Shown: piece by piece, positions 1 through 9,188 of the stretch
How positions within the stretch are numbered: position 1 is the first letter of the stretch
How the letters are laid out: each line of letters starts with the position of its first letter
Position numbers and translations under genes: made by a program
Notes under the pieces: model-generated
The model's database searches: none
Told to the model about the DNA's origin: nothing
What the model saw: only the letters and a program-made list of their open reading frames with translations
Source: Haloarcula litorea
GTDB lineage: Archaea; Halobacteriota; Halobacteria; Halobacteriales; Haloarculaceae
NCBI RefSeq assembly: GCF_029338195.1
Contig: NZ_CP119779.1
Location: forward strand, 930,001 to 994,000
DNA: 64,000 nt
Direction of reading: 5' to 3'

Positions 1-914
1 CCGGAGGTCACGTCCAGCTCGTCCTCGTCGGCGGCCTCGGCCATCTCGACGTACTCCGCCACGTCCTCGTTGTCCGCGGCGATCTCCTGGGCGACGGGGT
101 GGCCCGGGGCCAGCGAGAAGTAGGTCGCCCCGTAGATGGTGTCCAGCCGCGTCGTGAAGATGTCGACGTCGCCGTAGTCGCCGACCTCGAAGGCGACGCT
201 CGCGCCCTCCTGCTTGCCGATCCAGTTGCGCTGCATCTCCCGGACGTTGTTCGGCCAGCCGTCCAGGTCGTCCAGCGCGTCGAGCAGCTCCTCGGCGTAG
301 TCGGTGATGGTGAGGAACCACTGGTCCATCTCGCGGTGCTCGATGGGCGTGTCACACCGCCAGCAGAGCTCGGCCTCGCCCTCGACCTGCTCGTCCGCGA
401 GGACGGTCTCGCAGGAGGGACACCAGTTCAGTTCGGCGGCCTGGCGTTCCACGAGGCCGGCCTCGCGGAACCGCTTGAACAGCCACTGGTTCCAGCGGTA
501 GTAGTCGGGCTCGCAGGTGGTGACCTCACGCTCCCAGTCGTAGCCAAAGCCCATCTCCGTGAGCTGTTCTTTCATCGAGTCGATGCACTGCATCGTCCAG
601 TCGCGGGGGTTGGTGTCGCGCTCCTCGGCGGCGTTCTCGGCGGGCAGACCGAACGAGTCCCACCCCATCGGGTGCAGCACCGCCTCCCCGCGCATCCGCT
701 CGAAGCGGGCGAAGGCGTCGGTGATGGTGTAGTTCCGGACGTGGCCCATGTGCAGCGAGCCGGAGGTGTACGGGAACATCGCCAGCACGTACTCCGGGTC
801 CGCGGCGTCGTCGTCGATGCGGAACACGTCGGCGTCGTCCCACGCCGCCTGCCAGTGTGGCTCGACCTCCCGGTGGTCGAAGCCACGCTCGCGCTCCTCG
901 CCAGTCGTGGTCAT
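1..914 (-). CDS. leuS: Leucyl-tRNA synthetase, N-terminal part (cut by window edge)
   Basis: Class I aminoacyl-tRNA synthetase that charges tRNA-Leu with leucine in the cytoplasm. About 304 N-terminal residues are visible; the rest lies before base 1. The HIGH-type ATP-binding motif is HMGH (residues 55-58), set in an [18 protein letters not shown] context typical of LeuRS, followed by the [11 protein letters not shown] block. A zinc ribbon follows (CPSC and later CWRC), then the start of the editing insertion ([13 protein letters not shown]). The start is the ATG at 914, with no longer in-frame homology upstream. It stands alone here; the next gene upstream on the same strand is an unrelated lipoprotein. 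Identification is from motif order and is secure. Confidence 0.96.
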   Translation of the reverse strand, partial: MTTTGEERERGFDHREVEPHWQAAWDDADVFRIDDDAADPEYVLAMFPYTSGSLHMGHVRNYTITDAFARFERMRGEAVLHPMGWDSFGLPAENAAEERDTNPRDWTMQCIDSMKEQLTEMGFGYDWEREVTTCEPDYYRWNQWLFKRFREAGLVERQAAELNWCPSCETVLADEQVEGEAELCWRCDTPIEHREMDQWFLTITDYAEELLDALDDLDGWPNNVREMQRNWIGKQEGASVAFEVGDYGDVDIFTTRLDTIYGATYFSLAPGHPVAQEIAADNEDVAEYVEMAEAADEDELDVTS

Positions 915-989
915 GATACCGTGATTTCGGGCACCGACGATGCTATACCTTTCCCTTCGGGTGGCCGTGGCGCGTCGCAGATCAGGGGG

Positions 990-1886
990 TCACTCCCCGC
1001 GCATCGACTCGGGGAACCGCACGTCTGCCCACCAGTCCGCGCCGCCGTCCCGGAGCAGCCACTCCCCGCCGAAGTACGGGTCCAGCTCGACGGCGTCGTG
1101 GGCGCGGAACCGCTCGACGAGGGCGACGAACGCCTCCGAGGGCGGGTCCTCGGACTCGACCTCATCGCCCTTCGCCTCGTCGAGGAGCGCCCGCTGGTCG
1201 GACGGCAGGCCGTCGAAGGAAAACTGGAACCGCTCGCGGGCGACGGCGGCCACCCCGGCCGCGTCCGCGGCCAGCAGGTCGGCGCGGTAGCGGTAGTCGG
1301 CGACGGTCACCTCGCGGCTGTCGCGGACGGCGATGCCGAACGTCGCGCCCTCCCGCGTGACGCCGTCGTACTCGGGTTCGGGGACGACGACGGATTCGCC
1401 GGCCTCGGCGTCCGTGTAGCGCACGCCGATCCCGAACGCCTCCCCGGAGTCCCGCGCCGTGTCGGGGTCGAGGATCCGATCGAGTTTCGCCCGGTCGACG
1501 GCGGGGAGGTCGGCGTAGGCGACCGTCCGCTCGGGCGGGGGGTCCGGGTCGAACGTCGACTCGACGCCGTACTGCGTCTGCGTGCGCTCGTTCGTGACCT
1601 CGTAGCCGACGTCGTAGTAGGACCGCTCGTACTCGATCGGGTTCGGCGGCTCGAACGGCGGGTTCGTGTCCGTCACCGTCGCGCGCTCGGCGTCGTCCTC
1701 GACGGCACCGACGACGAGGTCGCGATAGGAGTCCGAGAGGGCGTCGATCGGGGTCGCCCACTGCTTCGCGAGGGCGGTGTCGTCGCTCACGTCGGTCAGG
1801 CGCACGGACCCGCGCGGGTCCGAACAGCCGGCCAGCGGGAGGGTCGCGGCGACGGCGACGGAGGCGAGGAATCGGCGGCGGCGCAT
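990..1886 (-). CDS. Tat-exported lipoprotein of unknown function
   Basis: A 298-residue protein with no enzyme family that I recognise. The N-terminus has four arginines followed by FLA (twin-arginine signal), a short hydrophobic stretch and the lipobox LAGC with Cys21 as the lipid anchor, so it should sit on the outer face of the cytoplasmic membrane. The mature part is acidic and hydrophilic with alternating short beta-like segments and no further membrane helix. Many small haloarchaeal lipoproteins look like this. It is monocistronic, about 75 bases upstream of leuS on the same strand. Function cannot be inferred from sequence alone. Confidence 0.8.
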   Translation of the reverse strand: MRRRRFLASVAVAATLPLAGCSDPRGSVRLTDVSDDTALAKQWATPIDALSDSYRDLVVGAVEDDAERATVTDTNPPFEPPNPIEYERSYYDVGYEVTNERTQTQYGVESTFDPDPPPERTVAYADLPAVDRAKLDRILDPDTARDSGEAFGIGVRYTDAEAGESVVVPEPEYDGVTREGATFGIAVRDSREVTVADYRYRADLLAADAAGVAAVARERFQFSFDGLPSDQRALLDEAKGDEVESEDPPSEAFVALVERFRAHDAVELDPYFGGEWLLRDGGADWWADVRFPESMRGE

Positions 1887-1972
1887 ATCCGGACACTGTC
1901 ACAGAGCAAGTGAGTAGTTTGTGGTCGCTCAGTCCGCGTTGTAGCGTCCGAGCCGGGGACGCCGCGGCCCCG

Positions 1973-3052
1973 CTACTCCACTCGCGCGTCGACGACGACG
2001 TGGGCGACGCCCTCGCTGTACCCCTTGACGCGGCGGGTGTCGAGCACCTCGACGGCGCGGTCCGCGTCCGCCGCAGCCGATTCGAGGCGCTCGATCGGGC
2101 GGTCGAACACCAGCGCCTCGGGCGTGGCCTCGTGCAGGTGGACGACGCCGCCCGCGGCGACGGCGTCCAGCGCCGCGTCGAGGTACTCGTGGGCCTCGTA
2201 GTAGCCCATCACGACCCGGTCGGCGGGTGCCTCCTCGGCGAATCCCGGGACGACCTCCCGGCAGTCCGCCCGGTAGGGCTGGACCCGCTCGTCGACGCCG
2301 TTGCGCATCGCGTTCTCGACGAGGTAGCGGAAGGCGGTGGGGTTGCGCTCGACGGCCGTGACCTGCGCGCCGGCGCGGGCCATCGGCAGCGTGAAGTAGC
2401 CGACCCCGGCGAACATATCCAGCACCCGTTCGCCCTCGCTGCTCGCGGCTCCACCGCTCGCACTCTCCGAGGGCTCACTCCGTTCGCCCTCGCTCCCGCG
2501 GACCACCTCGCCCATCCGCGCCCGTTCGGCCTTGTTGCCCGGCGAGAACATCACCTCGGCGAGGTCCAGCGCGTACTCCGTGCCGTGTTCCGTGTGGACC
2601 GTCTCCGTGTCGCCCTCGCCGGCGATCACCTCGACGTCCGGTTCGCGGTGCGGGCCGTCGATGCCGCCGCGGGCCAGCACCGTGTCGGCCTCGCCGTGGA
2701 TCGCCAGCAGCGCCTGGCCGACCTCGCCGGGCCGGGGGGCGTCGCCGACGTCCACGAGGACGACGCTGCCGACGACGGCCCACGAGGCGGGCGCGGCGGC
2801 GAGTTCCCGGTCGTCCCACCCCATCTCGCGGAGGTGGTCCTCGATCCCCCGCAGTCGGGGCTCGCCGACCTGCCGGACCACCTCGCGGACGTCGCCGGAG
2901 GACGGCGGGTCCGTCACCGGCACCGCGACGCTGTCGGCGTCCCACGCCCGGACGCTCCGGTCGGGGTCGTAGACCCCCTCCTCGCGGAAGGCGTCGATGG
3001 CGGCCTGCGCGCGCGGTTTCGCGACGACGGCGGCGAGGCGGTCGGGACTCAT
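1973..3052 (-). CDS. taw2: Trm5/TYW2-family SAM enzyme, probably Taw2 (wyosine side-chain transferase)
   Basis: A 359-residue class I SAM-dependent enzyme of the Trm5/TYW2 family, acting on position 37 of tRNA-Phe. The SAM-binding motif LDMFAGVGYF lies at 211-220, preceded by the family signature MFSPGN (168-173) and followed by AVERNPTAF. The segment MGYYEAHEYL (about 277-286) followed by GGVVHLHEA resembles archaeal TYW2 (transfer of the 3-amino-3-carboxypropyl group) rather than the NLP motif of Trm5 methyltransferases, so I favour Taw2. A Ser/Glu/Gly-rich insert at about 184-209 separates the N-terminal domain from the Rossmann fold and is probably a disordered lineage-specific loop. Trm5b remains the main alternative. 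Confidence 0.75.
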   Translation of the reverse strand: MSPDRLAAVVAKPRAQAAIDAFREEGVYDPDRSVRAWDADSVAVPVTDPPSSGDVREVVRQVGEPRLRGIEDHLREMGWDDRELAAAPASWAVVGSVVLVDVGDAPRPGEVGQALLAIHGEADTVLARGGIDGPHREPDVEVIAGEGDTETVHTEHGTEYALDLAEVMFSPGNKAERARMGEVVRGSEGERSEPSESASGGAASSEGERVLDMFAGVGYFTLPMARAGAQVTAVERNPTAFRYLVENAMRNGVDERVQPYRADCREVVPGFAEEAPADRVVMGYYEAHEYLDAALDAVAAGGVVHLHEATPEALVFDRPIERLESAAADADRAVEVLDTRRVKGYSEGVAHVVVDARVE

Positions 3053-3095
3053 CGACCGGAGACTGCCCCTCGACGGCCGAAACCGTTTCGGCTCC

Positions 3096-3533
3096 TCACC
3101 CGCGCTCGGCCACCGGGTCGCGTTCGGCCTCGTCGGTCGCGTCTTCGTCCGCCTCGCCGAGGGCGTCCTCCGTCGCCAGCAGGTCGTCGAGGCGCTCCTC
3201 GAAGGTCTCGCGGTCGATCTCGCCGCGGGCGTAGCGGTCCCGCAGCGCCGCGACGGGGCCGTCGGCGTCGTCGGACGCCGGCTGGCCGCTGCCGAGCGAG
3301 AGGTCGGGGACGGCCGCCGGGGTCGGCCACACGAGCAGCGCCGTCACCGGCGTCGCCAGCAGCAGTCCGACGGCGAGGGTCTCGGCGACGCTCTCGGCCG
3401 GCAGGCCGTTGATGACCTGCAACACCGCGACGAACAGCGTCGAGAGGGCGACGAACACCGGGAGGAGCGCGACGGCTTCGCGGAGGCGCGCCCGGACCGG
3501 TGACGGGAGCGAGGGGAACCAGTTTTCGGACAT
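3096..3533 (-). CDS. Small membrane protein with SHOCT-like C-terminus
   Basis: A 145-residue protein. Two hydrophobic helices lie at about 21-42 and 50-70. They are followed by a hydrophilic tail containing a SHOCT-like amphipathic segment (VAALRDRYARGEIDRETFEERLDDL, about 93-117), a short oligomerisation module common at the C-termini of haloarchaeal membrane proteins. The last 25 residues are very acidic. The start is the ATG at 3533. Function is unknown; the SHOCT segment suggests self-association at the membrane. Confidence 0.8.
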   Translation of the reverse strand: MSENWFPSLPSPVRARLREAVALLPVFVALSTLFVAVLQVINGLPAESVAETLAVGLLLATPVTALLVWPTPAAVPDLSLGSGQPASDDADGPVAALRDRYARGEIDRETFEERLDDLLATEDALGEADEDATDEAERDPVAERG

Positions 3534-3571
3534 CGGGGGCGGGTTCGCCCGAGACGGTGTAAAAGGTTCGC

Positions 3572-4690
3572 CTACGTCCCCTCGCCGGGCAGGACGTGGA
3601 GGCCGGCGCGGCTCTTGAACACGGGCACCTCGTCGGCGTCGGTGTCGAGGTAGTCGGGTCGGGGGACCGTCTCGCTCGCGAACGTCTCGGGGTCTAACAC
3701 CTGCACGGCGTTGGCGTCCTCGACGGCGACCAGCGTCGTCGGCTGGCCGTCCGCGCGAAAGCCAAGGCGCTCGGCGTCGGGGGCCTGGCCGTCCTCGAAG
3801 CGGGCCTCGTAGGCGTCGCCGGTCGCCAGCCGGACCCCCTTGAGGTTCCCCTGGACCGAGCGCACCAGCACCGGCCCGTCGCCGTCCTCGGGGTCGATGA
3901 TCTCGCCGGGCCGGTAGCGGGGCAGGCGGACGGCGTAGGTCATCCGGTAGAGCTTCTGGCCGTCCTCGTCCTCGCTGACCAGTCGCTTCGAGTCGGAGTA
4001 CGAGCCGCCCAGCTGGGCGGTGATGCGCTTGGCGATGCCCTGTCCCATCTGGGTCGTCGAGATCTTCATGTTCAGCCCGTCGTCGACCTGCTTGGCCTCG
4101 GTGATGAAGGCGTTGCGGTCGCCGGTGGCCTCCCGGTCGGCGACGTACTCGCGGGCGATCTCCTCGGCCCGCTCCAGTTCCTCGTCGGTCGGGACGCGGT
4201 CGTCGGCCCGCACCTGGACGATGCTGGCGAAGGAGCCGCCGGCGATCTTCCCGCAGCGCTTGCAGGTCTCCCGGGAGATCTTCACCGGCACGGTCACCTG
4301 CTCGGTGACGGGTGTCTCCCGGACGACGCCGGAGAACTCCGCGTGCATCCGGATGGTGTTGGGGTCGACCTGCTCGGGGGCGACCTGCCAGGCGACCGAC
4401 TGGGCGTCGACGTGGACCCCCAGGGCGTCGCTGACCTGGTCGACGGCCACGTCGGTGTAGTCTTCCGCGCCGACGTCGACCCAGCGGTTCCCCTCGTGGA
4501 CCGCGCCACACCGCGAGCAGACCCGCACCTGCACGCGGTCGGGGGCGTCCACGAGGTCGAACCGCTCGAAGTAACAGGCGTCACACAGCACCCGCTGGGA
4601 GTCCCGCGCGCCGGGCAGGTCCGGCCGGTCCTCGGGTGGCTCGGCGATCTCGTCGCCACACTCGGGGCAGAACGCGCCGGAGCGACTCAT
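3572..4690 (-). CDS. NMD3-family protein
   Basis: A 372-residue archaeal homologue of NMD3, the eukaryotic 60S subunit export adaptor; in archaea it is presumed to bind the large ribosomal subunit during maturation. The N-terminal half carries the family's paired zinc knuckles: CPEC (8-11), CDAC, CSRC and later CKRC. The middle contains the characteristic AEEIAREYVADREATGDRNAFITE helix region and the KISTTQMGQGIAKRI block, followed by a C-terminal beta domain. Length and domain order match the family. It sits in a minus-strand run with the SHOCT protein, 38 bases apart. Confidence 0.9.
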   Translation of the reverse strand: MSRSGAFCPECGDEIAEPPEDRPDLPGARDSQRVLCDACYFERFDLVDAPDRVQVRVCSRCGAVHEGNRWVDVGAEDYTDVAVDQVSDALGVHVDAQSVAWQVAPEQVDPNTIRMHAEFSGVVRETPVTEQVTVPVKISRETCKRCGKIAGGSFASIVQVRADDRVPTDEELERAEEIAREYVADREATGDRNAFITEAKQVDDGLNMKISTTQMGQGIAKRITAQLGGSYSDSKRLVSEDEDGQKLYRMTYAVRLPRYRPGEIIDPEDGDGPVLVRSVQGNLKGVRLATGDAYEARFEDGQAPDAERLGFRADGQPTTLVAVEDANAVQVLDPETFASETVPRPDYLDTDADEVPVFKSRAGLHVLPGEGT

Positions 4691-4763
4691 TACCGGGGGT
4701 AGACGGCTCGCGTGGTTAAACGTCGCGCTCCGCCACGGGCCACCTCACCGCACCGGGGCTCGC

Positions 4764-5657
4764 TCACTCCGCCAGCAGCGAGGGCGGCTCCACGTCGGCG
4801 TCGGCGGCCTCGCGCCAGGAGTGGCGCGGTTCCCACTCCAGCAGGCCCCGCGCTTTCGCCGTCGAGAGCGCCGACTGGTCGCCGTCGAGCTCGCACTCCG
4901 CCGGCAGCTCGCCCCAGAACTCCTCGACGGCCGCGGCCGTGGGACGGTCGAGGTAGTTGTCGGCGGCCGCGACGTGGAACGCCTCGTGGCCGTCCACGTC
5001 GGCGGCCAGCGCCGCCGCCACGAAGTCGGCCACGTCCCGGACGTCGACGTACGACCAGCAGTTGCCCGCGCCGCCGGCGAGGTCCCCGTCGGCGACGGCC
5101 CGACAGTTGTACTCCCCGGGGTACTGGATCCAGGAGGGGCGGGCCGACACCACGGAGACGCCGTCGCGGCGCGCGACCGTCTTCGCCACCTCCTCGCCGG
5201 CCACCTTCGAGACGCCGTAGGGGTCCTCGGGGGCCATCGGGTGGGCCTCGTCGACGGGGAGATAGGCCGGCAGCGGCGTCTCCTCGGCGAAGGCCATCCC
5301 GTAGGCGCTCTCCGAGGAGGCCCACACCACGTCCGCGTCCGCTCGCCCGGCGGCGTCAAGGACGTTGTAGACGCCGGTGACGTTCGTCTCGAACACGCGG
5401 GAGCCGGCGTGGCGCTCCGGCGCTGGGAGGGCCGCCCAGTGGACGACCGCGTCCGGGTCGAACTCGCTCACGAGGTCACGGACCTCCGCGCCGTCGGTCA
5501 CGTCCGCCGCCCGGAAGGTGACGTGCTCGCGCTCGGCGACCTCCCAGCCGGGGTGGTCGAGGTCGACACAGACGACGTCGTAGTCGCCGGCGAGGCGGTC
5601 GCAGATCCACCGCCCGGAGCGGCCGCGCCCGCCCGTGACGAGAGCTGTCTCTGACAT
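4764..5657 (-). CDS. NAD-dependent epimerase/dehydratase (extended SDR)
   Basis: A 297-residue extended short-chain dehydrogenase acting on a sugar or sugar nucleotide; the substrate is not evident. The Rossmann motif TGGRGRSGRW is near the N-terminus, followed by FRAADVTD, an HWAALPAPE segment, and the catalytic YGVSK motif (Tyr-x-x-x-Lys). The ATG at 5657 gives the normal N-terminus (MSETALVTGG). The open frame continues far upstream but only as antisense sequence of the HtpX gene, so longer starts are rejected. Divergent from htpX with about 100 bases between starts. Confidence 0.87.
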   Translation of the reverse strand: MSETALVTGGRGRSGRWICDRLAGDYDVVCVDLDHPGWEVAEREHVTFRAADVTDGAEVRDLVSEFDPDAVVHWAALPAPERHAGSRVFETNVTGVYNVLDAAGRADADVVWASSESAYGMAFAEETPLPAYLPVDEAHPMAPEDPYGVSKVAGEEVAKTVARRDGVSVVSARPSWIQYPGEYNCRAVADGDLAGGAGNCWSYVDVRDVADFVAAALAADVDGHEAFHVAAADNYLDRPTAAAVEEFWGELPAECELDGDQSALSTAKARGLLEWEPRHSWREAADADVEPPSLLAE

Positions 5658-5759
5658 ACCCCGGGTTGTCGCCGGGGACGGAAATGCACGGCGGCGCGGT
5701 CCGCGAGTGCGAACTCGTACCACGAGGGCTTTTACCCCGTCGGCGGCGTACACTCTCGT

Positions 5760-6644
5760 ATGCAGTGGCAAACCGACTGGGGACTCCGGGGCCGGATGGC
5801 CCTGACGATGTTCCTCCTGTTCGGCCTGTATATCGTCTTCCTGGGCTTCATCGCGCTGTACTTCAGGGGTCGGCTGCTGCCGGTCCTCCTCGTGATGGGC
5901 GTGTTCCTCGGCGCGCAGTTCTTCTTCAGCGACAAGCTCGCGCTGTACTCGATGGGAGCCAGCGAGGTCTCCCCCGAGGAGTACCCGGACCTCCACCGGA
6001 AGGTCGAACGGCTCGCCCAGCAGGCCGACCTCCCGAAGCCGACGGTCGCGGTCGCTGACTCCCGCGTGCCCAACGCCTTCGCCACCGGCCGCTCGAAGAA
6101 GTCGGCGGCGGTCTGCGTGACGACGGGCATCGTGAACACGCTCGACGACGACGAGCTGGAGGGGGTCATCGCCCACGAACTCGCCCACATCAAGAACCGC
6201 GACGTGATGGTGATGACCATCGCCTCGTTCCTCTCGACGATCGCCTTCCTGATCGTCCGCTGGGGGTGGCTGTTCGCCGGCGGCCGGGACCGCGGCGGCG
6301 GTAACCAGGCCCCGGTCATCGTCGCCATCCTCGCCTCGCTGGTGGTGTGGATCGTCTCGTTCCTGCTCATCCGCGCGCTCTCCCGGTACCGGGAGTTCGC
6401 GGCCGACCGCGGCGGGGCAGCCATCACCGGCCAGCCCTCGGCGCTGGCCTCGGCCCTGATGAAGCTGGACAGCCGGATGGACAAGGTCCCCAAGGAGGAC
6501 CTCCGTAGCCAGTCCGAGATGAACGCGTTCTTCATCGTCCCCATCGACGTGGGCTGGATCGGCCGGCTGTTCCGGACCCACCCGACCACCGAGAAGCGCG
6601 TCGAGCGGCTCCGGAACCTCGACCGGGACCTGGAGAGCCGGTAG
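5760..6644 (+). CDS. htpX: HtpX-like zinc metalloprotease (M48)
   Basis: A 294-residue integral-membrane M48 protease involved in membrane-protein quality control. The zinc site HELAH is at 139-143, with the downstream glutamate ligand in EFAAD. Two hydrophobic helices precede the catalytic domain (about 13-32 and 38-55) and two more lie between the zinc site and the EFAAD motif (about 150-165 and 180-200). The family block VPNAFATGRS is present. It is followed after 85 bases by a PspAB-type gene, an association that suggests envelope stress function. A second, more divergent M48 gene lies at 48034-48966. Confidence 0.93.
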   Translation: MQWQTDWGLRGRMALTMFLLFGLYIVFLGFIALYFRGRLLPVLLVMGVFLGAQFFFSDKLALYSMGASEVSPEEYPDLHRKVERLAQQADLPKPTVAVADSRVPNAFATGRSKKSAAVCVTTGIVNTLDDDELEGVIAHELAHIKNRDVMVMTIASFLSTIAFLIVRWGWLFAGGRDRGGGNQAPVIVAILASLVVWIVSFLLIRALSRYREFAADRGGAAITGQPSALASALMKLDSRMDKVPKEDLRSQSEMNAFFIVPIDVGWIGRLFRTHPTTEKRVERLRNLDRDLESR

Positions 6645-6729
6645 GGGCCACGGGATCGCGGCGTCCGTCGACCGCCCTGCTCGCGGGACGGACGAAAACG
6701 ACCTTACCGACGGCCCGCGTTGGGACGGT

Positions 6730-7347
6730 ATGGGACTGCTGGACGGACTCAAGAGCGTCCTCGGGGTGAAGGCAGAGGCCGACGCCACCCGCGAGGCCGA
6801 CCCGGAGGACCTGTTCGGGATGTCGACGGCCTACGTGACGATGGAGGCCGACCTCGGCTACGTCCCGACGGGCGACGCGGCCCTCTGTTTCGGCGACGTA
6901 GACAGCACGGACTTCCGGGACGCCAGAGACGAGGTCGAGACCATCCTCGAGGCCGGCGCGGAGGAGACCGGGACGACGGCCGAGTTCACCGAGGACGACC
7001 ACGGCTACCGCTGGGTCGTCCTCCACGACGAGGACTTCGAGGACCTCGTGACCTCCATCCACTTCGCCGCCGACACGCTCATCGAGCGCCGCTACGGCTC
7101 GCGCCTGCTGGCGGCGCTGTTCGCCTTCGAGGACGAGCGGACCGGCGATCTGGTCTACTGGGTGTACTCCTTCCGCCGGGGGGCGTACTACCCCTTCGCC
7201 CCCCACCCCGACGAGGACCACGAACGGGACTCGACGGCGGAGATGAAACTGGAGAACATGCTCGACGGCGAACTCAGCGTCGAGGGCGACAAGGAGTACT
7301 GGTACCCGCTGTGGCCCGACCGCGCGGGCGACCACCCGTGGGAGTGA
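6730..7347 (+). CDS. pspAB: PspAB-type protein (phage-shock-associated)
   Basis: A 205-residue soluble protein matching the PspA-associated protein PspAB: an N-terminal GLLDGL segment with MSTAYVTMEADLGYVPTG, then a C-terminal SFRRGAYYPFAPH block and a YWYPLW motif. In other archaea and in actinobacteria this family is encoded beside htpX or pspA, and that holds here. It has no signal peptide or membrane helix and is highly acidic. The biochemical role is not known; the gene context points to membrane stress response. A small two-helix membrane protein starts 7 bases after its stop codon. Confidence 0.82.
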   Translation: MGLLDGLKSVLGVKAEADATREADPEDLFGMSTAYVTMEADLGYVPTGDAALCFGDVDSTDFRDARDEVETILEAGAEETGTTAEFTEDDHGYRWVVLHDEDFEDLVTSIHFAADTLIERRYGSRLLAALFAFEDERTGDLVYWVYSFRRGAYYPFAPHPDEDHERDSTAEMKLENMLDGELSVEGDKEYWYPLWPDRAGDHPWE

Positions 7348-7354
7348 CCGACGG

Positions 7355-7804
7355 ATGAGCGACGGCGCGGTGACCGATCCGGACGTGGGCGACCACCTCC
7401 GTCTGGACGACGACAGCGGCGACGACCACGCGGCGGGGATCTACCGCGTCGTCGGCACGCCGGACGACAGCGTGACCCTCCTGCGGGTGAGCGACGCCGA
7501 CGGCCGCCGGGCACACACTGGGGACCTCGTCGCCGTCCCGGCGACGGACCTCGACCGGTTCGCGGCGGCCGACGAACCCGCGGCGACCGTCTCACTCGCC
7601 GGGGCCGCCCGGAACGTCTACTGGTCGTTCCGGGCCTTCGGCACCTCGCTCGCGGCCAATCCGCTCCCGTCGGCGGTCTTCGGGGGACTGGTGCTGGCGG
7701 GCGCGCTCGGCCCGCGGCTGTTCTCGACGACCGGGCCGCTGTTCGACGGGCTGGTCCTGGCCGGCGCGTTCGGACTGGCCTACGTCGGCAGCGGCCGGCT
7801 CTGA
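7355..7804 (+). CDS. Small protein with soluble N-terminal domain and two C-terminal helices
   Basis: A 149-residue protein of unknown function, starting 7 bases after pspAB and so probably cotranscribed with htpX-pspAB. Residues 1-80 form a small acidic domain with a beta-rich pattern (HLRLDDDSGDDHAAGIYRVV ... VTLLRVSDADGRR), which may be a barrel-like ligand or protein-binding module. Residues about 98-120 and 127-147 are hydrophobic and form a predicted helical hairpin in the membrane. No catalytic motif is visible. Its position suggests a membrane-anchored partner of the HtpX-PspAB pair, but that is inference. Confidence 0.75.
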   Translation: MSDGAVTDPDVGDHLRLDDDSGDDHAAGIYRVVGTPDDSVTLLRVSDADGRRAHTGDLVAVPATDLDRFAAADEPAATVSLAGAARNVYWSFRAFGTSLAANPLPSAVFGGLVLAGALGPRLFSTTGPLFDGLVLAGAFGLAYVGSGRL

Positions 7805-7893
7805 CCCCTCACCCCTCCTGAACCTTCGCACCGACTGGTCCCTCGGCCCCCCGCCGCCGCCCAGTTTCACTTTCACTCTCCTGTTAACGGGGG

Positions 7894-7900
7894 TTTATGT
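7894..7900 (+). promoter_or_regulatory. TATA box of radA
   Basis: TTTATGT is centred about 27 bases before the radA ATG, fitting a leaderless transcript. A tandem TTTCAC TTTCAC lies just upstream (7866-7877). Confidence 0.55.
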
Positions 7901-7923
7901 ACCACCGGGCGTAAGCCACGTCT

Positions 7924-8970
7924 ATGTCCGCAAGCGAGGACCTCGAAGACCTGCCGGGCGTCGGCCCGGCGACAGCGGAGAAGCTCAAAGACAACGGGTT
8001 CGACTCCTACCAGGGGATCGCCGTCGCCTCCCCCGGCGAGCTGTCGAACACGGCCGACATCGGCGAGTCCTCGGCCGCCGACATCATCAACGCCGCCCGC
8101 GAGGCCGCCGACATCGGCGGCTTCGAGACCGGGTCGACGGTCCTGGAGCGGCGCGAACAGATCGGCAAGCTCTCCTGGAGCGTCGACGAGGTCGACGACC
8201 TGCTGGGCGGCGGCGTCGAGACCCAGTCGATCACCGAGGTGTACGGCGAGTTCGGGGCCGGCAAGTCCCAGGTGACCCACCAGCTGGCCGTCAACGTCCA
8301 GCTCCCCGCCGAACACGGTGGCCTGGAGGGCGGCGCGATCTTCATCGACTCCGAGGACACGTTCCGCCCCGAGCGGATCGAGCAGATGGTCAAGGGCCAC
8401 GAGGACGACGTCCTCGAGGACACCCTCGTTCTCCACGGCGTCGCCGACGAGGACGAGGCCGACCCGACCGACGAGGCCCAGCTCGACGACCTCGTCGAGG
8501 CGGTGCTTGACAACATCCACGTCGCGAAGGCGTTCAACTCCAACCACCAGATCCTGCTGGCCGAGAAGGCCCAGGAGATCGCCAGCGAGACCCAGGACGA
8601 CGAGTTCCCGGTCCGGCTGCTCGCGGTGGACTCGCTGACCGCGCACTTCCGCGCGGAGTACGTCGGCCGCGGCGAACTCGCCGAGCGCCAGCAGAAGCTC
8701 AACAAACACCTCCACGACCTGATGCGGGTCGGCGACCTCAACAACACCGCCGTCGTCGTCACCAACCAGGTCGCCTCCAACCCCGACTCCTTCTTCGGGG
8801 ACCCGACCCAGCCCATCGGCGGGAACATCCTGGGCCACACCTCCACGTTCCGGATCTACCTCCGGAAGTCCAAGGGCGACAAGCGGATCGTCAAGCTCGT
8901 CGACGCGCCGAACCTCCCCGACGGCGAGGCCGTGATGCGCGTCGAAGAGGGCGGCCTGATGAACGAGTAA
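7924..8970 (+). CDS. radA: DNA repair and recombination protein RadA
   Basis: A 348-residue archaeal RecA/Rad51 recombinase that forms filaments on single-stranded DNA and carries out strand exchange in homologous recombination. The N-terminal helix-hairpin-helix DNA-binding domain ([15 protein letters not shown], about 7-21) is followed by the ATPase core with Walker A GEFGAGKS (108-115), Walker [16 protein letters not shown] and the L2 region ([15 protein letters not shown]). Length is normal for archaeal RadA. The gene is monocistronic with its own TATA box; no intein is present. Confidence 0.98.
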   Translation: MSASEDLEDLPGVGPATAEKLKDNGFDSYQGIAVASPGELSNTADIGESSAADIINAAREAADIGGFETGSTVLERREQIGKLSWSVDEVDDLLGGGVETQSITEVYGEFGAGKSQVTHQLAVNVQLPAEHGGLEGGAIFIDSEDTFRPERIEQMVKGHEDDVLEDTLVLHGVADEDEADPTDEAQLDDLVEAVLDNIHVAKAFNSNHQILLAEKAQEIASETQDDEFPVRLLAVDSLTAHFRAEYVGRGELAERQQKLNKHLHDLMRVGDLNNTAVVVTNQVASNPDSFFGDPTQPIGGNILGHTSTFRIYLRKSKGDKRIVKLVDAPNLPDGEAVMRVEEGGLMNE

Positions 8971-9057
8971 CGCGCCGACGACGGTTCTCCGTTTCGTCCG
9001 TGTCCGTCCCCGAGCGGCGGCGCTCTCGGCCCGCCCGTGACACGTCCACGCGGCCCG

Positions 9058-9188
9058 AACCCCTCCGTTTCACCTCGAACCCGCCGCCGTCCCGCGTCTT
9101 GCGACCGTCTGACGGACCGGAGTGAAAGTGGTCCGTCGCCGACCGAACCGCACGACGGCGGCGTATCTCCTGTCGAAACGGAGGGGTT
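9058..9188. repeat. Nested inverted-repeat element between radA and the aldo/keto reductase
   Basis: Three perfect inverted repeats are nested inside one another. The outer arms are 14 bases (9058-9071 with 9175-9188), the middle arms 10 bases (CGCCGCCGTC at 9082-9091 with GACGGCGGCG at 9154-9163), and the inner arms 8 bases (GACGGACC at 9111-9118 with GGTCCGTC at 9130-9137, loop of 11). A short TGCG/CGCA pair (9100-9103, 9149-9152) sits between the middle and inner arms. Folded, this gives one long interrupted stem-loop of 131 bases. The whole 362-base gap (8971-9332) lies between convergent gene ends and has no supportable gene. It may be a structured RNA, a terminator complex, or a small mobile-element remnant. 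Confidence 0.6.

Noticed and set aside
5658-6788. N-terminal extension of the epimerase frame
   Set aside because: The frame runs antisense through htpX. The Rossmann motif begins normally after the ATG at 5657, so the extension is not coding.
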